Assembly: GCF_026213295.1 (NCBI RefSeq)
Contig: NC_079424.1
Span: 20,920,614 to 20,984,613, forward strand
Direction of reading: 5' to 3'
Source of the DNA: Gadus chalcogrammus
Taxonomy: Eukaryota; Chordata; Actinopteri; Gadiformes; Gadidae
Length of the DNA: 64,000 bases
Each line of letters opens with the position of its first letter. Position 1 is the stretch's first letter. Made by a program: the position numbers and the translations under genes. The notes under the pieces were generated by a model that was not told the DNA's origin, did not search any database, and saw nothing but the letters and a program-made list of their open reading frames with translations. This document shows positions 57,798 to 64,000 of this stretch, piece by piece.

Positions 57798-60410
57798 TTG
57801 CCACTCAATGAGGTTATCGAGAACCACACATCCCCCTATATTAAATGGAGTGTTCTCTGACCATTAACTGAATTATATTATATAATTAACAACAAGTTGA
57901 ACAAAGCGTAAAGCAACTATCCTTCAGAGGTTTTCAGTTGAATATCGTGTTTCATGTCTCATATGTGAAAGACAGTGATACTTTATAATAGCGAGATGTT
58001 ATTTTACTACTCTACACCTCGCAACAAGTAACAATGACTTTAGATTTTTTGTGCAATTCAAATGCAATTAATAAAGTTAAATTATTTGAAAAACATGAAA
58101 TGAGACAGAAACCAAGGGTAGCAGATGCACATGTATAAAAATGTGTTTTCAGTCAGATGCAAATATACTTAAAGTTACTGAAAATAAGCACGCCATCTGA
58201 ATATCTTTCAAATTGGTCAGTTTGTATCCCTGGTTAATCGTCAGATGCAACATAATTGATGTGGCTAGTAGGGTTAGCTAATAGGGTTTAGTGAACAGGG
58301 TTAGTGAACAAGGGAACAGGGTTGGTGAACAGTGTAAGTGAACAGTGTTAGTGAACAGTCTTAGTGAACAGTGTTAGTGAACAGGGTTAGTGAACAGTCT
58401 TAGTGAACTGGGTTAGTGAACAGGGTTAGTGAACAGTGTTAGTGAACAGTGTTAGTGAACTGGGTTAGTGAACAGGGTTAGTGAACAGTGTTAGTGAACA
58501 GTGTTAGTGAACAGGGTTAGTGAACAGGGTTAGTGAACAGTGTTAGTGAACAGTGTTAGTGAACAGTTTTAGTGAACAGTGTTAGTGAACAGGGTTAGGC
58601 AATAGTGAACAGGGTTAATGAAATGGGTTAGTGAACAGTGTTAGGGAACAGGGTTAGGTAACAGTGAACAGGGTTAGTGAACATTGTTAGTGAACAGGGT
58701 AAGGTAATAGTGAACAGGGTTAGTAAACAGGGTTAATGAACAGTGTTAGGGAACAGGGTTAGGTAACAGTGAACAGGGTTAGTGAACATTGTTAGTGAAC
58801 AGGGTAAGGTAATAGTGAACAGTGTTAGGGAACAGGGTTAGGTAACAGGGTTAGGTAACAGTGAACTGGGTTAGTGAACAGGGTTAGTGAACAGTGTTAG
58901 TGAATAGGGTTAGGGAACAGGGTTAGGTAACAGTGAACAGGGTTAGTGAACAGTGTTAGTGAACTGGGTTAGTGAGCAGTGTTAGTGGACAGTGTTAGGG
59001 AACAGGGTTAGGTAACAGTGAACAGTGTTAGGTAACAGGGTTAGGTAACAGTGAACTGGGTTAGTGAACATTGTTAGCGAACAGGGTTAGGGAACAGGGT
59101 TAGTGAACAGGGTTAGTGAACAGTGTTAGGGAACAGGGTTAGGTAACAGTGAACTGGGTTAGTGAACAGGGTTAGTGAACAGTGTTAGTGAACAGTGTTA
59201 GTGAACAGTGTTAGTGAACTGGGTTAGTTAGTACTTGACATGTCAACATGATGCTAGTTGCCACTCAATGAGGTTATCGAGAACCACACATCCCCCTATT
59301 TTAAATGGAGTGTTCTCTGACCATTAACTGAATTATATTATATAATTAACAACAAGTTGAACAAAGCGTAAAGCAACTATCCTTCAGACGTTTTCAGTTG
59401 AATATCGTGTTTCATGTCTCATATGTGAAAGACAGTGATACTTTATAATAGCGAGATGTTATTTTACTACTCTACACCTCGCAACAAGTAACAATGACTT
59501 TAGATTTTTTGTGCAATTCAAATGCAATTAATAAAGTTAAATTATTTGAAAAACATGAAATGAGACAGAAACCAAGGGTACCAGATGCACAGGTATAAAA
59601 AATTGTTTTCAGTCAGATGCAAATATACTTAAAGTTACTGAAAATAAGCACGCCATCTGAATATCTTTCAAATTGGTCAGTTTGTATCCCTGGTTAATCG
59701 TCAGATGCAACATAATTGATGTGGCTAGTAGGGTTAGCTAATAGGGTTTAGTGAACAGGGTTAGTGAACAAGGGAACAGGGTTGGTGAACAGTGTAAGGG
59801 AACAGTGTTAGTGAACAGTCTTAGTGAACAGTGTTAGTGAACAGGGTTAGTGAACAGTCTTAGTGAACTGGGTTAGTGAACAGGGTTAGTGAACAGTGTT
59901 AGTGAACAGTGTTAGTGAACTGGGTTAGTGAACAGGGTTAGTGAACAGTGTTAGTGAACAGTGTTAGTGAACAGGGTTAGTGAACAGGGTTAGTGAACAG
60001 TGTTAGTGAACAGTTTTAGTGAACAGTGTTAGTGAACAGGGTTAGTGAACAGGGTTAGTGAACAGTTTTAGTGAACAGTGTTAGTGAACAGGGTTAGGCA
60101 ATAGTGAACAGGGTTAATGAAATGGGTTAGTGAACAGTGTTAGTGAACAGTGTTAGGGAACAGGGTTAGGTAACAGTGAACAGGGTTAGTGAACATTGTT
60201 AATGAACAGGGTAAGGTAATAGTGAACAGGGTTAATGAACAGTGTTAGGGAACAGGGTTAGGTAACAGTGAACAGGGTTAGTGAACATTGTTAGTGAACA
60301 GGGTAAGGTAATACTGAACAGTGTTAGGGAACAGGGTTAGGTAACAGTGAACTGGGTTAGTGAACAGTGTTAGGGAACAGGGTTAGGTAACAGTGAACTG
60401 GGTTAGTGAA
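57772..60410 (+). repeat. tandem-duplicated block with 13-bp satellite
   Basis: Unit 1 is 57772-59231 and unit 2 is 59232-60410. Each has about 500 bp of unique sequence (starting TACTTGACATGTCAACATG) followed by a long array of GTTAGTGAACAGG and GTTAGTGAACAGT. The unique parts differ at only a few bases (for example near 57955, 58125, 58140). Later array parts contain GGGTTAGGTAACAGTGAACA variants. Confidence 0.95.
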
Positions 60411-61140
60411 TAAAACATGGGTGCTGTAGAGAGGGAGGATCCAGGGCAGCCGCATAGCGCTGATATCACTTCCTCAAAATAAATCATGACATCACCTCTG
60501 GACCGACGGCTCTCAGTGGACCAGCCCCTCTGCATCATGTGATCACCACGGTCAGGTGACCATCATGGTCATGTGATCATCCTGTTTTGGGGTTTGTGTA
60601 CAGAGGAGTCAGAAAGGGTTCCTCCATCACTGAGGAGCTCCCAGCCTGTTAACACACTCTGGTCTGTTGACGGGATAGAGCTCGTAGCCCCGTCTCCATC
60701 GCTGGCTCCCTCGCTTGCTCTATTCCTGCCTCGCCCGCCCTCTCTCGCTCACCAGAGACGGAGCACGCTGCGCCCTGCGTTCTGCTTGCGTGCCGCTGCC
60801 ATGGAAACAGGTGTGGTTGTTGATGACAGGGAGAGGCCAGTGTGCAGAGACAGGGAGAGAGGGAGAGCGAGAGAGAGGGGAAATAGAGGGATGCACAGAG
60901 AGAGAGTATATTTAGTGGCCAGGTGGATGTTCCTCTGAAAGCCTTTGGAGGGGATTATATATCTCAGTCTTTAAGGTACCGTGCTTTGACTTATTAATTC
61001 AAACATAGACAGTGCTTTGACCTATCTATTCCGACAATTTCTGCTCTTAAAGTGATGGGAGTGATGTGAACCAATGGAAATGAGATGTGGAACACTTTCT
61101 TGCACACCGATCAGGAGAATAGTCCTGCATGGTTTCTGGT
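60411..61140. other. erc2 intron, no gene seen
   Basis: Includes a C/T-rich stretch near 60700-60760 and a GA-rich stretch near 60840-60910. No exon supported. Confidence 0.45.
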
Positions 61141-61148
61141 TCAGCGGT

Positions 61149-61405
61149 AGGACTGTATCTGTACAGGCTGTTCACCTGACCCTGGCTCAGTGGTACGACT
61201 GTATCTGTACAGGCTGTTCATCTGACCCTGGCTCAGTGGTAGGACTGTATCTGTACAGGCTGTTCATCTGACCCTGGCTCAGTGGTACGACTGTATCTGT
61301 ACAGGCTGTTCATCTGACCCTGGCTCAGTGGTACGACTGTATCTGTACAGGCTGTTCATCTGACCCTGGCTCAGTGGTAGGACTGTATCTGTACAGGCTG
61401 TTCAT
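61149..61405 (+). repeat. 46-bp minisatellite, about 5.5 units
   Basis: GACTGTATCTGTACAGGCTG plus TTCATCTGACCCTGGCTCAG and TGGTAG/TGGTAC. Units contain the palindrome CTGTACAG. Confidence 0.93.
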
Positions 61406-61570
61406 TCAGCTGGTCCACTGGTCCACCGTCCTGGTTACCGGTGGACCGTTGGAGAAGCACTCCAACGAAGATGGGGAACATGACATAACAATTCTGTGAT
61501 AACAAGGTGAGAGTGAGATGAGAGATAAACACAAACACACACAAACATAGCAACTCAGAGACACAGAGAC

Positions 61571-61693
<123 letters not shown>

Positions 61694-61801
61694 TAGAGCA
61701 CCATAGTAGATAGAGCCTGGCCACTCCTAAAGACGTTGTAGTATTTATTTAAAAACCCTATTAAGCTGTTGGCTTTGCTCAGAGCTCCTCTTCCCCTACA
61801 C

Positions 61802-61820
61802 AGTGTGTGTGTGTGTGTGT

Positions 61821-61882
<62 letters not shown>
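61802..61882 (+). repeat. (GT)n microsatellite
   Basis: GT run with one AT interruption. A poly-C run of about 19 follows at 62080-62098. Confidence 0.97.
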
Positions 61883-61884
<2 letters not shown>

Positions 61885-62136
61885 GAAGTTTCCAAATGCT
61901 GATTCATATACATCTGGCTTGGCATCACTGAATAGTGCGCTTTTGATTTCCCCTGCAATTACTGCAGTATCTCTGGACCAATTCAAGAGATATTTTTGAC
62001 TCGGTTTATTTGGTGGGGCTGGTCCCCCCCCCCTCCACTGTCTGAGCTTTGTGTGTCCTCAGGGTCTGTGCTGTGTGGTCCCCCCCCCCCCCCCCCCCGG
62101 TCTGAGTTGTGTGTCCTCTGCGTCTCTCTGCTCCAG

Positions 62137-62292
62137 GACACCAAGGTAGCGTCGCTGGAGCGCAGCCTGCGGGACCTGGAGGACGAGATCCAGATGCTGA
62201 AGGCCAGCGGCCTGCTGAACACGGAGGACCGTGAGGAGGAGATCAAGCAGATGGAGGTCTACAAGAACCACTCCAAGTTCATGAAGTCCAAG
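62137..62292 (+). CDS. erc2: erc2 fourth coding exon
   Basis: 52 codons, phase 0, acceptor TCTGCTCCAG and donor GTACAG. It encodes DTKVASLERSLRDLEDE, IQMLKASG, LNTEDREEEIKQMEVYK and HSKFMKSK, the ERC coiled coil that follows the previous exon. The gene continues beyond the window. A poly-C run of about 30 lies 30 nt after the exon (62321-62352). Confidence 0.93.
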
Positions 62293-62820
62293 GTACAGCT
62301 ATTTATAGAGCACTGCCAACCCCCCCCGCCCCCCCCCCCCCCCCCCCCCCCCACACGCACATTGCTAATGAACAAGCAGTCTGTTGAATTAAATGGATGA
62401 CAATACTAGCCAAGTGTTAAGTTGGCAGCTCAGAAGCTCTTAAAGCAGAGAGGAACTCTGTCAAGAACCTTCGAACTATTAAATGACTATAAAACTCTCT
62501 GCATCCTTTGACAACGTCCTTTAGAGTTGACAGTGAATCGGTTCACTGCTGAATCACTGCAGCCTTCAGCAGTTCAAACTGTAATACTGTATATTTCACG
62601 TCAATACACTGATTCTTTTACACGTGTGCAAACGCTAAAGTGCCGTTTATGTTCCATCCAGTAACATAAGCAGTATATTTTGACTTATCATCACATAGGG
62701 GTTACTGAACTCCTACTGTGGTGTTCTCTATGTAGGCTCAATCACTCATATCCACTGCATGGAGTGGTGAGAGAGCAGGAGTAGCCTGCAGTCTGGCATT
62801 ATGCTTGCTTATCGAGATGC

Positions 62821-62884
62821 ATCTCTCTCTCTCTCTCTCTCTCTCTCGCTCTCTTGCGCACTCTCGCTCTCGCTCTCATGCGTG

Positions 62885-62980
<96 letters not shown>

Positions 62981-62986
62981 TCCCTG

Positions 62987-63049
<63 letters not shown>

Positions 63050-63070
63050 CTCTCTCTCTCCCTCTCCCTG

Positions 63071-63158
<88 letters not shown>

Positions 63159-63230
63159 TCCCTCTCCCTCTATCTCTCCCTCCCTCTCTCTCCCTCTCTC
63201 TCGCTCTCTCTATCTCTCCCTCCCTCTCTC
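62821..63230 (+). repeat. long (CT)n block with TCTCCC variants
   Basis: About 400 bp of almost pure pyrimidine. All plus-strand frames through it are Leu/Ser artefacts. Confidence 0.97.
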
Positions 63231-63269
63231 TCCACTGTGTTTGTGAGGGGATGGTGAATTATAAACGAT

Positions 63270-63478
63270 GCATAACACATGATAGATAACACATGTATAA
63301 CACATAATGTATAACACATAATTTATAACACATAATGTATAACACATAATGTATAACACATGATGTATATCACATAATGTACAATACATAATGTATAACA
63401 CATGATGTCACATAATGTATAACACATGTATTACACATGAATAACACATGATTTATAACACAATGTATAACACATGGT
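63270..63478 (+). repeat. 14-bp AT-rich minisatellite
   Basis: CATAATGTATAACA units, about 15 copies with variants. From 63479 to 64000 no further exon is recognised. Confidence 0.9.
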
Positions 63479-64000
63479 ATGGAAGCAAATCTGTGCCATC
63501 GGATTTAAAAATAAAAAGCCAGTGAATTCTAAGCACTGAATATTAACTTATCTGTTTTTTTTGCCTCTGAATTAAATGCTTAATTATTATTTATTCTTTT
63601 TCAATTTAAAAAAAATCCAAATCAATATTCAACGGCTTCAATATTTTCAACGTCCCCAAATTCAACATGCCAAACTCAGCTGCAAAATTCAATGTATGAA
63701 ATTCAGCGTTAACACCGGGGAATGCAAGGAAGAGCAATCGATCCTAGATGCTAAAGCACGGTCAAGCAAGGAGAGCGAGCGGGTGTTACACAGAATTCTG
63801 TGACCCACCCTAAAGGTTGACCCCAGGGTGCTGTTGCACATTTTCTGCAACATGCACAAGTTTGAAGCGTAGAAAGGCATGAAGTCGATCACGTGCGGAA
63901 ACATGCAGGACTTTAAAACTTAAAGGTCCCATGACATGCTACCAGGTGTGGGTTGATTAGCCGTTACAAGCCGATTTGGAAATCTGCCACTTATGACATC

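Noticed and set aside
58270..60410. Interstitial telomere array
   Set aside because: GGGTTAG occurs within units, but the period is 13 bp with a constant TGAACA part, not tandem TTAGGG.
62801..63289. Leu/Ser-rich ORFs of 130-160 codons
   Set aside because: Translations of the (CT)n block in all three frames.

Overview
The window looks like teleost genomic DNA, probably from a cod-like (gadiform) fish. It has intron-bearing vertebrate genes, very dense long GT/AC/CT microsatellites and minisatellites, and a Gmr1-type LTR retrotransposon, a lineage first described from Atlantic cod. No prokaryotic operon structure is present. One 100-base N gap lies at 33901-34000.

Two plus-strand genes frame the window. 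At the left edge (1-1480) are the last four coding exons of what I read as bassoon (bsn): a Gln-rich segment with a (CAG)19 tract, then small Ala/Pro-rich exons joined in phase, ending in a short C-terminus rich in Gly, Lys and Phe. Strong splice sites after the stop suggest a spliced 3' UTR. From about 38.6 kb to the right edge are the first coding exons of an ERC/CAST/ELKS-family gene, best matched to erc2: exons at 38726-39400, 55987-56409, 57389-57463 and 62137-62292, all phase 0, continuing past the window. Bassoon and ERC2/CAST are scaffold proteins of the same presynaptic active zone and bind each other, so their adjacency is notable.

The 37 kb between them is mostly a transposon graveyard. 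From 8.6 to 21.7 kb a DNA transposon carries three younger insertions: a short IS3EU-like element (8605-9451); a Gmr1-type retrotransposon (9806-14954) with integrase upstream of reverse transcriptase, 405-bp LTRs and a GCCT target duplication; and a 6.36-kb foldback element (15182-21541) with two roughly 3-kb inverted arms built of tandem repeats and a perfect 8-bp target duplication. This foldback element is the most unusual structure in the window. Further right are a tRNA-derived SINE (22255-22494), a decayed minus-strand DIRS-like element (22.9-27.1 kb) carrying two tandem MITEs, a palindromic repeat cluster (31.2-32.8 kb), an isolated minus-strand PIKfyve-like exon (33017-33188) and a hAT-like element (36886-37685).

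The erc2 introns hold a second foldback element (41271-42501), a 42-bp minisatellite open on both strands, a Harbinger-like element with a nested element (48714-50963), a THAP-containing transposon remnant (51588-52754), a 2.6-kb duplicated block with a 13-bp GTTAGTGAACAGG array (57772-60410), and microsatellites that run almost into a splice acceptor. Boundaries and family names were read by eye without alignment or database searches.
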